Program-made: the position numbers and the translations under genes
Source of the DNA: Spodoptera frugiperda
Lineage: Eukaryota; Arthropoda; Insecta; Lepidoptera; Noctuidae
Length of the DNA: 64,000 bases
Assembly (NCBI RefSeq): GCF_023101765.2
Contig: NC_064231.1
Coordinates: 7,268,501 to 7,332,500, forward strand
Reading direction: 5' to 3'
Part shown: positions 1 through 14,456 of the stretch, one piece after another
How positions within the stretch are numbered: position 1 is the first letter of the stretch
Layout: the number at the start of each line of letters is the position of its first letter
The notes under the pieces: model-generated
Told to the model about the DNA's origin: nothing
The model's input: the letters and a program-made list of their open reading frames with translations, nothing else
The model's database searches: none

Positions 1-1523
1 TGAAAAAATATTATTTCCTACAATTCTATTGCACATCTGAAATAGTATTTTGAAATGTCATTGAATTATCAAATATTAGTGATAGTGAAATACCTATTCA
101 CTGCATAAAAATTTTCATGTGGGCTGAAATATCAGTTCATGTTCATATGAATGAAATGTATAGGTATTATTTGTATGGGTCACTGTCAACAATAGCAAGT
201 ATCAACATTAGAAAATTAATTAGTAATCACAACAAAAAATAGCAATATATTTCTACCAATTACTATTGTAATTAGAAATTAATTACTTATTTTACCATAT
301 TGGATAGAAAATTAGCAGAGAATATAAGAATCATCAATTTCTCAAGACATTACAACATGCACTGTGTGATTTGTTTACAAGTAATACCTGGCAAAAAAAT
401 CCTCAGCACTTTGCTTTCAAATAGCAGATACAACTTTAATTCACTCGTATTTTAATTCTTTACACTTCAAAATACAGGAACAGATATAAATTACGAGGGA
501 CACCTATTTCTCGATGACAGTTATTATGCCATACTCCCTGAACACTACATACGGTGCAATAACAGCAGCAATGACTTCTGAAATCGTACCAACACCTCAA
601 CTATGGCGACGACTCAGCCATTACCTTTTCAATTAAACTTTTTGTCCGTCATATAAACATCACCATTAACGATTAAAACATTAGGAACAATAAGAAATTT
701 AACTTCAATACCGTTTACACGAAAAGAACGAAATGGCTTCGATTCCTTTGATCCAACCTAAATACTTCGAAAGGAGAATGTTTAACACAGATTAAGTCTA
801 GGCTTTGGATTTACTTCTTACCAATATTAACTAAGGACATTTTAAATGTCTTATTTATACATTATAAACGAATTTTTAACATCAAAATGTAAAATTTTTA
901 ACTCAAACGCCAAATCGAGAAGCAATTTACATTATGGCGTGTGTGTCACTTTTTTATAAATGTTTTTTTTTTCGGATGGTGTTACTATGTTCGTCAAAAT
1001 TTGTAAAATCTTTGCCGGATATTCTCGACAGCATTGCCGACGAAAAACCAATTTTATTTTCCAAACAAAAATTAGTTTTAATAAAATAAGAATAATTTAA
1101 TCGTAATTTTTAAATACAAAATTGTACGTTTTATTACAATGAATTTTGGTAATCGTAAAATTATAAAACCGATAATTTAATCTCAACTTGAAGACAAATA
1201 CTGAGGGCACATCTCTAGTTGAGCCTGAAACAACGATACGGTTTTCGTGTGTTTTAATTTATTACATTGCACTTTAATTCGCTTTTCTTTTGGTTTTTAC
1301 AACAATAGTTTGATGGAAATCGTATAAAAATTTTTGTGTTCGTATAAAATAGGAGCACCTAGTTTATTCCCACTTATATGACATTTTGTTGCCGTCCTCA
1401 TCACTCGTGCAAATGGATGATACAGTGATTTCACCAGGTACACTGCAGATAAAATACGTAGAAAAGTTTATTTTCTTCATATTTAACTTTTTATAATCGA
1501 TCATATTACTTGTAGGTAATAAG
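1..1523. other. Upstream region of the CCDC6 gene
   Basis: AT-rich DNA with no coding exon that I can recognise. The last few hundred bases should hold the promoter and 5' leader of the CCDC6 gene, because its start codon lies inside a first coding exon beginning at or before 1524. A TATA-like string (TATAAAAT) occurs near 1342, but its position relative to a start site is unknown. No repeat family was identified with confidence. Confidence 0.5.
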
Positions 1524-4500
1524 ATGGGAGATTCGGCGTCTGAAAGCGACTCCAGCTCGCTGGATGGCGGAGCTATGTTGCCTCCTAGCACAGTTTCTCG
1601 TGATCAGTTACAGAAAAGGATAGAATCTCTGCAACAACAAAATAGGTATGTTTTCGCCGATATTATGTTGGATTCTCATCAGAATCTCATTAAATAAAAT
1701 GTAGGTATAACTATTGTACAATTAACTTCTTCAATGTAAATTGTATTTATATGTTTTTCTCTTTTTGTGTAGTATGTATATAAATATAATCAATTCTTCA
1801 TACCTATTGATCATTATCAGATCTGAAATCTTGCTTAAAATTTTGTAATTTAATCTTTTTTTAACAAAGATATTTTTAAATTTTAATTTGATTCTTATAA
1901 GCAATTCAGTCCATGTTTGTTGCTACACTTGACAAGCAGGTGCAGTAGTAATATGAAAATTAAAAGAGAAGTGAGTTATTTAACAAAGGGAAAATGCACT
2001 TATAGGGTTCTTAAAGTTGAGCTGGACACCTACAAGCTCCGTGTGAAAGCCCTGCAGGAAGAGAATCGTGCCTTGAGACAAGCTTCAGTTTCTATTGTAA
2101 GTCAAATAATGTAAAATTATTCTTAAATTTAATTAAATGACCTCCAAGGACCTTCAACTGACTAAAGACGTTGTATTGTTATTACAGCAAGCAAAAGCTG
2201 AGCAGGAAGAGGAATATATTTCTAATACATTATTGAAAAAGATTCAAGCGCTCAAGAAAGAAAAGGAAACACTCGCACACCACTATGAACGTGAAGAAGA
2301 ATGTCTTACTAATGATCTCTCCAGGAAACTAAATCAGGTATAAGATCTGTACTTATGTAGTCTAAGCTTTATTATACAAAATAAGTAATTTAACTAGAAT
2401 AATAAATATTGGTCTTATTTCTAAAAGAGGCAATGTTTGGGCAAATCCTATTTAATTAGTTAATTCTAATTCATAGAGGTTTTAGCTATACATTTTTGCA
2501 CAGTCTCATTATGTGATGAGTTTTGGTCCCAATGTTATTTTATGATTCAAACCATACATTCAGCATCTTAAGGTATATCCTGTTATGCTGTTTATGCTGT
2601 GCTTAGGTTAAGCTGTTTATTAAGAGTGTTAGTAATTTACACTTATCACTGTTACTAATATTCACACATATTTTGCTTTTTTCCCATTGGAAAGTGCACT
2701 TTAATATTCTTATTAGAATAGTCATAGTCAGTTAAAAATAAAGTTTGACATTGTACTTCCATAAGTGAACAGATATTTGTTTTGAACCTTCTGATAAAGA
2801 CTAAAACATTGATATTGTTTACTTAACAATGGAATATTCAACTATACATAGTATAATTCTATTAAACTGTTGAATTGGTATCTTATCATACCCATTATCT
2901 CTTGTGTGCTTAAGTTTCAATTACTTAGTAATTACCTATATCTAGAAGAAGTCTTAATAGGATTATTAATTGAGAATTTCCAAATATTTTTTAGACAATC
3001 CTACAGCAAACATTTTGACACTAATATTTAGTAATAATCTGTCATAAATTAATTGTGTGTATTTGTTTTTCAGTTACGTCAAGAGAAATGTCGGCTGGAG
3101 CAAACTCTAGAACAGGAACAGGAATGTTTGGTGAACAAACTGATGAGAAAAATAGAAAAACTCGAAGCTGAGACACTTGCCAAGCAAATGAACTTAGAGA
3201 GACTTCGTAGGGAAAAGGTAGTTCTCATTAAAACTCGTTTCACTGTATACAATCTTTTTCCCAGCAACAAAACCTATAATTCTATATTAGTTTAATTCTG
3301 AAACAATGAATTTAATTTTGTAAATACTACAAAATTTTTGTAAGCACTTTTACATGTTAATTATAAAAAAATCTAGATGAGGGTTGGTATTTCTTATTCT
3401 CAAGAGTTCTAATCTACATTTCTCTATGCATTAATACAGCATAAAAATGTCTTCAGGTGGAATTGGAGAACACATTGGAACAAGAGCAGGAGGCCCTTGT
3501 GAACAGGCTGTGGAAGCGAATGGACAAGTTGGAGGCAGAAAAGAGGTCACTGCAAATTAGGCTCGACCAACCAGTCTCCGATCCAGCTAGTCCTAGGTGA
3601 AAATCTTAACATTTTAACGCAAATACATTGTGTTGTTTTGAATTGGGTTTATTTCTAATATGTTTTCATTTTGTGGGATGTAAACCATAACACAGATTGT
3701 GAATTCACTCAGGGGCCTAAATAGTGATTTGAAACTCCTTTAGTAAAGAATATTTCAGAGTGGTTGTGCAAAGGATCCATAGAACCAGATCTGAATATTT
3801 CTAATATTATAATGCATGTTAAATTATAGTTTCAAGGCATGTTGCTCATTTCACTTTTGAATAATTCTTCATTAATCTAGCTATACTTTCATTGTTTTAT
3901 TATTAATGGAGTTTTTTCTTGCTAGGGACATTAGTAATGGTGATACAGCATCCAATTTAAGCAATCACATTCAGACCCTGCGTTCTGAGGTGGTTAAATT
4001 AAGGTAAGTAACATAATTTGTTTACTACAAATCGTTAGGTCATCAATGCTTAGACAAACATGCACTTAGGTACAAAATTCACTAAACTAGATGTGCCATA
4101 TTCATAGAAAGCTGAAATATTATGTACATTAATTAGTACTACAGCTGGCAACAATGAGAATGAATTTTATGAAAGGACTGAGTAAGTTGATTACTACAGT
4201 AACCTTTTTCATTTGAAATTTCGTGTAAACAAAGCCTTGGGCCTTGACACACTAACTATGCTTCAACTAAAAATTGGTGTTGTGTGTTTTTCAGATATTT
4301 ATAGTTTTATGAAGAATCGAAATGGTGGTTCAATTAAAATCTTTATACAAGAACATCAAGAAGTATGATGGCAGTTGAATTAAATGTTAAAGCCAATATT
4401 TTGTTTTGTAGATATTTAATGTGTGCAAAAATTATCCATTTATTCTTTTTATATTCAATTTTTATGATTATATTTTAATACTCTTATTTAATGTGTAACA

Positions 4501-5437
4501 GAAATCAGCTGGCCGTCTCTCAAAACGAGAATAAGGAGAAGATGCATCGCTTTGCGCTTGAAGAGAAGCACATTAGGGAGGAGAATGTTCGCTTGCAGCG
4601 GAAACTGCAGCAAGAGGTGGAGCGTCGCGAGGCTCTGTGTCGGCACCTGTCTGAGAGCGAGTCCTCACTCGAGATGGAGGAGGAGAGGCAGTTTAATGAA
4701 GCTCTCAGTGTAAGTACAAGTACTAGTTTACTAGTGTTCTTGTTTAAAAAACGAGAGCGTGATAAATGTGTTATCCGAAATGTCAATTATTATGTGGACA
4801 TGGCAATTTTTGTGGTTGTTATGCCTAGTATTGTATGTTATTGAGACTAAATGCGTCGATTTGATATCAAGTTTGGTAAACAGATTGGTGAAAAATTGTG
4901 AATTGTGTAATAATTGGCAATGTTTAATTTGCAGGCACGATCGCGGAGCGTGTCGTCGCCGGGCGGGTCACGGCCCCTGTCACCATACGCGTCACCATTG
5001 TTGCCTAACGCCGCCGGACTACCACTGTCGCGACCTTCTCTGCATCTCAACTCTCAGGTTTGTAGGATCTTATTTATTTTAAAGGGTGAATGGATGTGAT
5101 GGAATATATTGTGTCTGTTTATTACTACTACTGCCATGAGAGAAGATTTACAAACAGCGTGTTGTGATTTGATATGAAAGGTACTAGCTTATATTAGATT
5201 TATTTTCTGACTAATATGCTTGTAATTTTGTTTCAGACTCGCCGCACAAGTGACAGGTTCGTGAAACCTGCAATTCCAGGCGCTGCGGGTTTAATACCTC
5301 GCGTTGCGCCCTTGGAGCCCCCAATAGCGCCCCTGGCGCCCCCCGCGGCCCCGTTGGCGCCGCTGTCCGCCTCGCCTATGCCCAACCCTGCCATCATGCA
5401 GCCCGCTAGCCCCATGGACACCTCCTCTAAGGACTAA
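1524..5437 (+). CDS. CCDC6: Coiled-coil domain-containing protein 6 (CCDC6) orthologue
   Basis: Nine coding exons join in frame: 1524-1645, 2006-2096, 2188-2337, 3074-3217, 3457-3596, 3926-4003, 4502-4709, 4935-5057 and 5237-5437. They give 418 residues with GT-AG introns throughout; human CCDC6 is 474. The start MGDSASESDSSS resembles the human N-terminus (MADSASESD). Residues about 30-305 form a long heptad-rich coiled coil with family-diagnostic strings such as QEEEYISNTL, LENTLEQEQEALVNRLWKRM and LSESESSLEM. From about residue 310 the tail is Ser/Pro-rich, with a proline/alanine run in exon 9 (PIAPLAPPAAPLAP) and a terminal MDTSSKD. In vertebrates CCDC6 is a cytosolic/nuclear scaffold linked to DNA-damage signalling; a similar role here is inferred from homology only. 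The long proline-rich end of the vertebrate protein is shortened. The exon structure is clear; the leader exon and transcription start are not. Confidence 0.95.
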
Positions 5438-6348
5438 GTTCGGCCGCCGTCCCTCGTTCACACCGCGACATAAGGGCGATTTACCAGCTTACTTAGGTTC
5501 CCAGTATCACTGAACCCTCTTTTCGAATTATGTATATGTATAAATATGAAAGGGCAAGGTGACATGTTTATGCCGGTCGCACGATATGTATATGCTGTAG
5601 CCGCGTTAAATTATGTATACTGGGGTACCGTCAACTAGCCCTTACGTCGAAGTGCATTGAAGCTGTGAGGTTGAATAATAACTGTTGATCAGTCGTGACG
5701 TTACGGCAAGCTATCATCATTTGGTCTGTGTTTGGAATGCGGAACATTTGACAGCACGGCTGATCCTTGTTATTGTTGAACCTTATGTAAACGTACTGTG
5801 CACTCTGCTCACTGCCCTGTCGACTCGGCACGCTCCTAGAATTACATTCTTATTTCTGCTCGGTCGTGATTCATTTACTGATAAAATTGGTAATGAACGA
5901 GATTATGGAATACGGTTGTATTCATTGTGTTATGTGAAAATGTTTAAGTAAAGGGAGATGATGAGGACGACGATGTAACTTTCAATTAGGATAGACATAG
6001 CTAGTTCTGATTAAAAATCAATTTTGGAAATGTATCCGGGCTTAAATTCGCGGCAGTGGGTTTTATTTTATAATAAGGCTGTGTATAAAATTCACTTGTG
6101 AGTAAAGTTAGTAAAGGAGAAGGAGATAAAGATTGTAAGCTATTTGATATAATATCACACTCGGGGTCTAGCAATACTACTCCTACGCAATGTTTTTGTG
6201 AAGGAATGTATAATATGTTACGAATGTTGTGTTGTGCCCTCAGGGCGAATTGTTGTGTTCGATATATGCTCGTAGGAGTAGTGAGTTAATGTCCTCGGAC
6301 TCAATTCAATTATGCAAATTGTCACATTTTTTTTCATGTTATAATAAA
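5438..6348 (+). other. CCDC6 3' untranslated region with poly(A) signal
   Basis: Sequence after the CCDC6 stop codon has no further coding exon. A canonical AATAAA lies at 6343-6348, about 0.9 kb downstream, in an AT-rich context, and is the first good candidate for the polyadenylation signal. No transcript data are available, so an earlier or later site is possible. Confidence 0.45.
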
Positions 6349-9300
6349 ACAAAATATATGCATTACTATTATGAATCCTTTTATTTTACCTCCTGTTATG
6401 AAGTTATTCACGTGGTACATACATAAAAGAATCAACGTAGCGTAAAGCATCTAGTTTCCCTACTGCGCTTTTGCACTACTTGTGCAGACCCTTTTAATTA
6501 ACAATTAATTTACTTAAAAATGTAAATACACATTTACATTAGAGTTGCGCGGCCTATCCGACTAGTTATTAGTCAGTTGTAAAAAGATGAAGAAAAAATA
6601 ACATTTATTTCACACACAAATCAAGAATCAAAGCACAGAGTAGTAACTAGTATATAGTACAATAACTACGTCGTTACACACATAGTGGTGTGGTGTGGGT
6701 GCTTCTCTCAAGTCTGCCCTAAAACAAAGTGATAAAGATAAAATTAATTGGCCATATCGATCAAATCCATCGTAATAAATTATTCTCTCCCCTCAAAGTT
6801 ACCTACCTATATGGAATTCATAATTGGTAAAAAGTGTGAGTTTCATTCACCAAGTAGCCACGGGTTACCAAAGGTCTTTAGTCTCTTCTCACACGGCGAA
6901 GGTTTGAACGTTAATCACCACGCTTGCTCAATGGGGGTTTGCTTATAATAAGAAATTATAAGCTCTGGTTTCCTCACGATGTTTTCTTTCACCATTTGAA
7001 AGTATATAAAAGTAACATTGGTATTTGCCGTTAGTAGAGACTTCAAACTCGCACCTTCGTGCATGAGAAGCGGGCGTCTTAAACCCCCGGGCCACCACAG
7101 CACATTTATAGGGAGTTACATTGAAAGAGGTCAATTGTCCTTGTAATTTAATCTTTGGTGCACTGTCTCCACGCGGAACAACGGCTTCATTAATCTCTGA
7201 ATAGTGAAGTACCTACCCAAAAAGTAAAAACTATGCAAAGCAATAAAATATGTTCACATAAGTATTAACTGATGGTCTTTTGTGATGATTCTAGTCATCA
7301 TAATAAATAAATTAAACTATTATGTTTAAGAAGAGCTAGGAAGGAATGCACAAATGATAAACACTTTTAACAATTCGCTTGGACACAACAAACCACAAGC
7401 CGGTGAATTTTTAATTCATAATTATTTAAATAAGGCCCCAGAAGTCGGCCTTTTGTAGCACGGCGCTTTGGTCATTCGGCAATGAATGGTCAAAGAAATG
7501 ATCGTGTTTTACACACGCGTCATAAACCTAAGCAAACTAGGATAAGGCATATTTCTGTTTGTCTTGGATACTGGCAGAGTTACAGGTAAAATAATTTGCA
7601 TAATACCTCCCACGGTGATTTTTTTTTTACTCTAATAAAATTATGTTATGCGAACGACAAATACTATTTCTATTATTATTGAAACCGATATTTTTCCGCT
7701 GCTGCGTTGATTTGGTCACAAGTGCGCTATGTTTTGTCGTACCTATTCAATTCCGGGATCCGATAATTTTCATTGAGATTTTTGATTATCTATTTTAAAC
7801 TGCTGCCTCCCTTGATTTGGGCCTTGAACAGTAACTACGTTAATATACCTACCTAAGTATTACATTTAAAATAATTTTCCGCCCCTCATAGATATCCACA
7901 GATGCTGATGATTAGTGCTGATAATGACTTGAATATACCTATAGTAGCTAGGTGGGTATACCCACCAAGAGTGTGTCTATCGATGGACAAGAGTACCTAC
8001 CCCTATCTACAAGTGGACCCCTATCTAATATTCAGATATTATCTGCCTGCATTAGGTAGGTACTATTAAACCGATATGGATAGTTTTTTCTACTCAGCGG
8101 CGGCGGCATGACAAGCACCTAGGCAGTAAAATTTTATTGTAGAAAAATACCGAAATTTTAGTGCAAAGTTATAGCTTTGCAATTAGTCGATAACTTTTCA
8201 TTCCCTCACGTCAGCATTGCTTATTGAGTTAGTTAAAATAAACCGAGTTTGAAATTAACATTCAAATAGAAACGTTGGTCCAGCGGGCGTCGCGAGGCTC
8301 ATAAAACGTGTTGACAGAGAGACGAATACTTGCCGTGGCGTTATTGATCCTTCCAATAATTATCGAACACGTTTCATGTCACCATGAACAAACAGTAAAG
8401 TGGACGAGTATGGCGGATACTCGGTGCGACGTTGTTTGTAAGTTTACGTACGGAATCGTAAAGTAGAGGCAGGCAGTAGGTAGAACTAACAGAAAATCTG
8501 AGACAGTGAGAGCGACGTGTTTGGTTCAATAAACTTAGCCAATGCTGTTTTGTTACGAGGGCCTGTACGTTTTCCAATTGACTCGATAATAAGTTACCAC
8601 AAACACGTTGATAGGGTTAAGTAATTGTAGCTTTCAGGGGATAATTAGGTAGGTAAATATCTAAGGACATTATGCAACTTCAAATTAATTAAATAGAATT
8701 TCAATACATAGGTTTGTAGGTACCCAAAGCTAGGTAAAATGTTTTATAGATATTCTGGCTGAATAATTTGTTTCAAGCTACCAAGTCTTTAGGTAAATTT
8801 GGTTACATCGATTAAAGACGAACATGGGAAGTCAACAAAAGCATAATTTTAAATTGTATTTAGGTACCTAAGTAAAGCTTTAAATTTACCTAACACTAAG
8901 TATTATGGATACTATCAGGCTCAGAATATGAACCTTCACGATAAACAAATGCTGTGGTTCTGATGACGTATTCTACGGTACCCTAAATATTGACTGTATG
9001 TATCTATGTATTGTAGACACATCTGGGAAGTTGAGAATTCAAAATGGAGGTATGTAAATGTTGATTTTCTATCATGACAGTCCGAAACTGCTATCTTTAG
9101 CGTTTTGTTAACGCTTTAAATGACATTAAAATATTTGGTGTTTCTAGAGTTAAACGAGCAAATATAAAAAAATATTTTATATGTTTTCAAATCGTATTTA
9201 TATAACCGAAGAGATTTAGTACCGAACGTGTTTAGATATGGTAACGGATTTCATGGAGATCGGGACTGACTTTTGGTGCTGGAAGACGCATGCCCGTCGG

Positions 9301-11639
9301 GTGATTAATGTGATCATCCTCTGTGTGACTGTTAGGTATAGCAAATCTTTCTATCATCATTTTCTACTACCTGAATAGAAGGTACCTAACCTGGTACGTT
9401 ATATGGGTGGTTAGATACTTTCGTTCCTACTTCTAAATAGTTTTCTCTTAGGTAAGAAGATTCTACATTTTCATTCTAGAGGTCTCTTCTTCTTCTTTCA
9501 TAATAGGCCTTAAGTGTAGTAAAAATCTTAACAATTTTCTTCCTACGAGTAACTACTAGAACAAACGCAGTCACTTAATTCGAAACCAATTAAAAAGCAA
9601 GTTTATTCAAATTAATTAGGTTAAAAACCGATAATGAAACAGAATCACAAGAAAATAATAAAGTAGCTCGCGCGGTCACAGCTACGGTTGTCGAATAGGT
9701 GTCTAATTGGCTTTATACGTATTTGTTGGCAATTAAAACGACCGCCAACGTAATCTGGTGGACCATAAACGACACGGCCATTCAACAAACCACTGAAGAG
9801 ATACCACGAGATGACGAGACTAAATAGTATTTACGCCAAGGTGTTAATTTCAGGAGGTTAGAGTAGCGTGAATTTTATTTATATGAAAAGTTAATTCATG
9901 CCCTGCTAGCACGTAGTGTTTAAACGGTAGAGTTAGCATGGGGTTCCGAATAAACACTGCGCCTGAGTTTACGGGCAGCCGTGTGCGCGTGCTCGCTCCA
10001 CGCTTCTCCGACAGATTTCCTTTCGTGTCCTTCGGTTGTCTTGTTTGTTAACGCTGTGTGCTTTAGGTACTTCAATCATTATGTGATCATATCTGATTTT
10101 AATAGAATCATTTAAGTATTGCTGTATTTGCCGTACCTAGTCAATATTGGAGTGATGTTTCGATTCAAGTTACTAGTAAACTGGTACCTAAATCCTACAC
10201 ACAATTTTGTGTTGAATTATTGTCAACATAAGACCTTAGTTAAAGAAAAGTTTGTCAAACTAATTTTTAGAACGCACCACTAATGTTCCAAAATTGTCTA
10301 CTTTGTATCGTTGGGTAAACAGACTGACAGGATTTTGGTTCAGTAGTTTCTGAGAAGGGACAGGGTTGAAACTTACCGGCCAAAGCAAGTTTTGAGACAA
10401 GTTTTTCGTAAAAAAACATATTTATTCATGTAGGTAAGTTCCTCTATTGTATATAAACAGAACATAACATTACCTATGTAATATCTATATTTATATAAAT
10501 TAACTACAACTAGAATATGAAAATTCTGCAACCAGAAATCGCACATTACCTACTATAAAAGTAAAATCTTTTTCTGAGGTATCTAATTTGTTACCTAAGT
10601 AAATAGACACATTTTTGAAATTTCACCTAACTGGATTTATTATAATAACAGTTAAACATGCTTTGTCTATATAAGTTACTCGCTCACACTACTCGACTAT
10701 AGGAGCAATATAAAAATGAGTTCGTACAATTTCGTGTATTCAGCTAACCTAGATCACGAGTTCTGGTCATCGACTCGTCTAGTGCATTGGGCATCTATCT
10801 ATCGGTTATAACACTTATAACGGTCACTGAGATGTTTAAAAATGAAACATTTCTGTGGAGAGCATTGAGCTGGCTCGTTGTTTGAGGTTTCCTTTTCCAA
10901 TTAGCACTTGGTCGGCCGGCAGACCGTAACTGGGTGAGGCGGGCCGATGCATTGGAATGCTGACTAGGTGTCTACAGCAGTTCCTCGCGGGAGGTACATT
11001 TGTCTTCATACACATGACGTGCAACTTGTACCTTGTGAAAGCTGTTTTATATTTCATTGGTTATTTTGATCGTATCTTCTCTAAACAATATTTGGGTTAT
11101 AAACTTTGTAGGACCTACCTACTCTAGAGACGATTATATCGGAGAAGAGAGACTCGTTGTTCAAATTAGTTCGATTTCATTTCGAACATCTGAAGAAGGG
11201 AAAGTTTTCGCAACTATCTACTTATACATAAGTGGGTAATCTAGTTTTCTAATGAACGCCATACTATGTATACTTACATACATGTGCAACAATGAGAAGT
11301 TAAGAAGGTTTTGTAGAAAAGTTCATACGTGTTTATATATTTGTATGCAAATATAATATCTGCGTTTAAGTTTACAGTAAGGTAATAAAAGAGGCAAATT
11401 AAAATGACTTTCAATTATTTCCTTTTATTTATAATGATGACAAACAGGTTTTTATAGATGACTTTTTATTCGAAATAGTAAAATTTTATTATACCTATAT
11501 AGAGACGTAGCATTTTTGCGGGAATACTTTTTTCCTTATCTAATTTTATAATCAAACAATGACTGTCTATTGTTTAATTTAAATGACGTTACGTGACTGA
11601 GAGCAAAATCTTGTAGTTGGGTTAAACTTTATTACTTGA
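6349..11639. other. Intergenic region without recognised gene
   Basis: AT-rich intergenic DNA. All open frames are short and lack codon bias or recognisable domains. It contains a probable interspersed repeat at 6860-7135 and several copies of the short motif TACCTACC or GGTAGGTA (near 6804, 7209, 7844, 7991, 8054 and 8647). No RNA gene was seen. Confidence 0.5.
6860..7135. repeat. Lepidopteran interspersed repeat fragment
   Basis: Contains the phrase TTTCCTCACGATGTTTTCTTTCACC followed by a 'CTTCAAACTC...TGCATGAG...CCCCCGGGCCACCAC' segment, here split into short pieces. This combination is a common dispersed repeat in moth and butterfly introns, probably the 3' part of a LINE or a tRNA-derived SINE. 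The class is from memory and unproven. Boundaries are approximate. Confidence 0.35.
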
Positions 11640-12340
11640 CTAGCTTTTGCCCGCGACTTCGTTCGCGTGGAATAGTGACTTCCGGCAAATTTTTGGTTTT
11701 AACCACATAGTTCCCGATCTCGCGGGATCTCTTCAAAAATGAGATGTGGAAGATATTCCAGGGAACTCTTCAAAAATCAACATAATGAGCTCTGCGTTTG
11801 AATTTAATAGATGTATACTCACTTAGGGCATTGAAAAAATAGTTTAAAAACGGACTTAAACTAACTTAAAACTAAAGAAAGCTACGAATTACGAATTTAT
11901 AACAATTAAAAAAGAAACTATATTACAACCTATCCTCTATGCTATAATAACCAAGCTTAAACTAAATAATTTAAAAGAAACGACTTAAATCTAATCTAAT
12001 TAATTTATAAATTAGACTTACAATTTTATTAAAAAAACTAACTACAGTAACTACTAATAATCGATATCAAACTAAACCTACGTTAAATAGTTTAACCAAA
12101 AAACCAGGAAAACCCAACAAATAAACTTATTAATTGACAAATACAACGAAACCAATTTAGAATATACGAAACAGCAGGACCACTACAGACAAATAATCAT
12201 ACGACTGATAATACACTTTTTCTACGATAGTACCGAAGCGCTCGGCCGATACCCAACCAAATGAATGTAACGAAACCATAGCGCGATCTATTTCGATCCC
12301 AACGCCATCTATCGAGGATAAAGACAACTTGGATTATTTA

Positions 12341-12640
12341 TTTATACTCCGTTCGGGCATTTTCTTTGTACTAAAAGTTTAATTATATTGATATAATTTT
12401 TTTCATACCTTTTTACTATTTATTTACTTTTTTTCGATGAATTAAAACAATAACATGAACCGAAGTCGTGTAACGATCGACATAGAATTATCTATACTCC
12501 GTTAGAGCATTTTCTTTGTACTAAATGTTTTATTATATTGATATTATTTTTTTCATACCTTTTTACTATTTATTTACTTTTTTTCGATAAATTAAAACAA
12601 TAACATGAACCGAAGTCGTGTAACGATCGACATAGAATTA
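12341..12640. repeat. Internal 150-bp direct repeat of the Helitron
   Basis: Two adjacent units of about 150 bp, starting near 12341 and 12491, share the phrases TATACTCCGTT, GCATTTTCTTTGTACTAAA and ATGAACCGAAGTCGTG with a few substitutions. The same pair occurs in the second Helitron copy and in the copy in the last ORC3 intron, so the duplication predates the spread of this family. Confidence 0.75.
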
Positions 12641-12937
12641 TTTATAAATAATTTATTTCTTATTTTTATTTTTTGATTTTTGAAATAAAAATATATCGAT
12701 GTTCTTTCTAAGGTTCTAAACTATATCTGTACCAAATTTCAACCAAATCCGTCAAATAGTTGCGGAGATTAATGGTATAAGCATAGAATGTTCGACGTGA
12801 TTCTTTAATTTGACATAACTTTTTTATTTATGAACCGATTGACATGAAACAAACACTAAATGTAAATTTAAGCATCCCACAATATATTCATGAAAACCGC
12901 ATCCAACTCGGATCAGCCGTTTCTGAGATTAGCGCGC

Positions 12938-13012
12938 ACAGACGAACAGACAAACAGACAAACAGACAAACAGACAAACAGACAAACAGACAAACAGACA
13001 AACAGACAAAAA
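12938..13012. repeat. (CAGACAAA)n microsatellite inside Helitron copy 1
   Basis: About eight to nine uninterrupted copies of the 8-base unit CAGACAAA (the first has G for A). The matching arrays are at 14384-14456 and, reversed as (TTTGTCTG)n, at 43191-43255. It produces long TDKQTNRQ-type open frames that are not genes. Confidence 0.9.
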
Positions 13013-14383
13013 AAAAGTTAATTACATTTTTGGGTTCGACATCGACATAACAATAACCCCTGCTATTTTTTTTATTTTTATTTTCAATAGCTTTTGCCCG
13101 CGACTTCGTTCGCGTGGAATAGTGACTTCCGGCAAATTTTTGGTTTTAACCACATAGTTCCCGATCTCGCGGGATCTCTTCAAAAATGAGATGTGGAAGA
13201 TATTCCAGGGAACTCTTCAAAAATCAACATAATGAGCTCTGCGTTTGAATTTAATAGATGTATACTCACTTAGGGCATTGAAAAAATAGTTTAAAAACGG
13301 ACTTAAACTAACTTAAAACTAAAGAAAGCTACGAATTACGAATTTATAACAATTAAAAAAGAAACTATATTACAACCTATCCTCTATGCTATAATAACCA
13401 AGCTTAAACTAAATAATTTAAAAGAAACGACTTAAATCTAATCTAATTAATTTATAAATTAGACTTACAATTTTATTAAAAAAACTAACTACAGTAACTA
13501 CTAATAATCGATATCAAACTAAACCTACGTTAAATAGTTTAACCAAAAAACCAGGAAAACCCAACAAATAAACTTATTAATTGACAAATACAACGAAACC
13601 AATTTAGAATATACGAAACAGCAGGACCACTACAGACAAATAATCATACGACTGATAATACACTTTTTCTACGATAGTACCGAAGCGCTCGGCCGATACC
13701 CAACCAAATGAATGTAACGAAACCATAGCGCGATCTATTTCGATCCCAACGCCATCTATCGAGGATAAAGACAACTTGGATTATTTATTTATACTCCGTT
13801 CGGGCATTTTCTTTGTACTAAAAGTTTAATTATATTGATATATTTTTTTCATACCTTTTTACTATTTATTTACTTTTTTTCGATGAATTAAAACAATAAC
13901 ATGAACCGAAGTCGTGTAACGATCGACATAGAATTATCTATACTCCGTTAGAGCATTTTCTTTGTACTAAATGTTTTATTATATTGATATTATTTTTTTC
14001 ATACCTTTTTACTATTTATTTACTTTTTTTCGATAAATTAAAACAATAACATGAACCGAAGTCGTGTAACGATCGACATAGAATTATTTATAAATAATTT
14101 ATTTCTTATTTTTATTTTTTGATTTTTGAAATAAAAATATATCTATGTTCTTTCTAAGGTTCTAAACTATATCTGTACCAAATTTCAACCAAATCCGTCA
14201 AATAGTTGCGGAGATTAATGGTATAAGCATAGAATGTTCGACGTGATTCTTTAATTTGACATAACTTTTTTATTTATGAACCGATTGACATGAAACAAAC
14301 ACTAAATGTAAATTTAAGCATCCCACAATATATTCATGAAAACCGCATCCAACTCGGATCAGCCGTTTCTGAGATTAGCGCGC

Positions 14384-14456
14384 ACAGACGAACAGACAAA
14401 CAGACAAACAGACAAACAGACAAACAGACAAACAGACAAACAGACAAACAGACAAA
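14384..14456. repeat. (CAGACAAA)n microsatellite inside Helitron copy 2
   Basis: Same 8-base tandem array as in copy 1, at the equivalent position of the second Helitron unit. The following A-run is shorter than in copy 1, consistent with slippage since the duplication. Confidence 0.9.

Noticed and set aside
12938..13012. CRISPR-like regular repeats
   Set aside because: The 8-base units have no spacers and lie inside a eukaryotic Helitron. It is a simple microsatellite.
12844..13050. Open frame rich in TDKQTNRQ repeats (also 14290-14577 and, reversed, 43121-43345)
   Set aside because: It is translation of the CAGACAAA microsatellite inside Helitron copies; the same frame recurs only because the element does.
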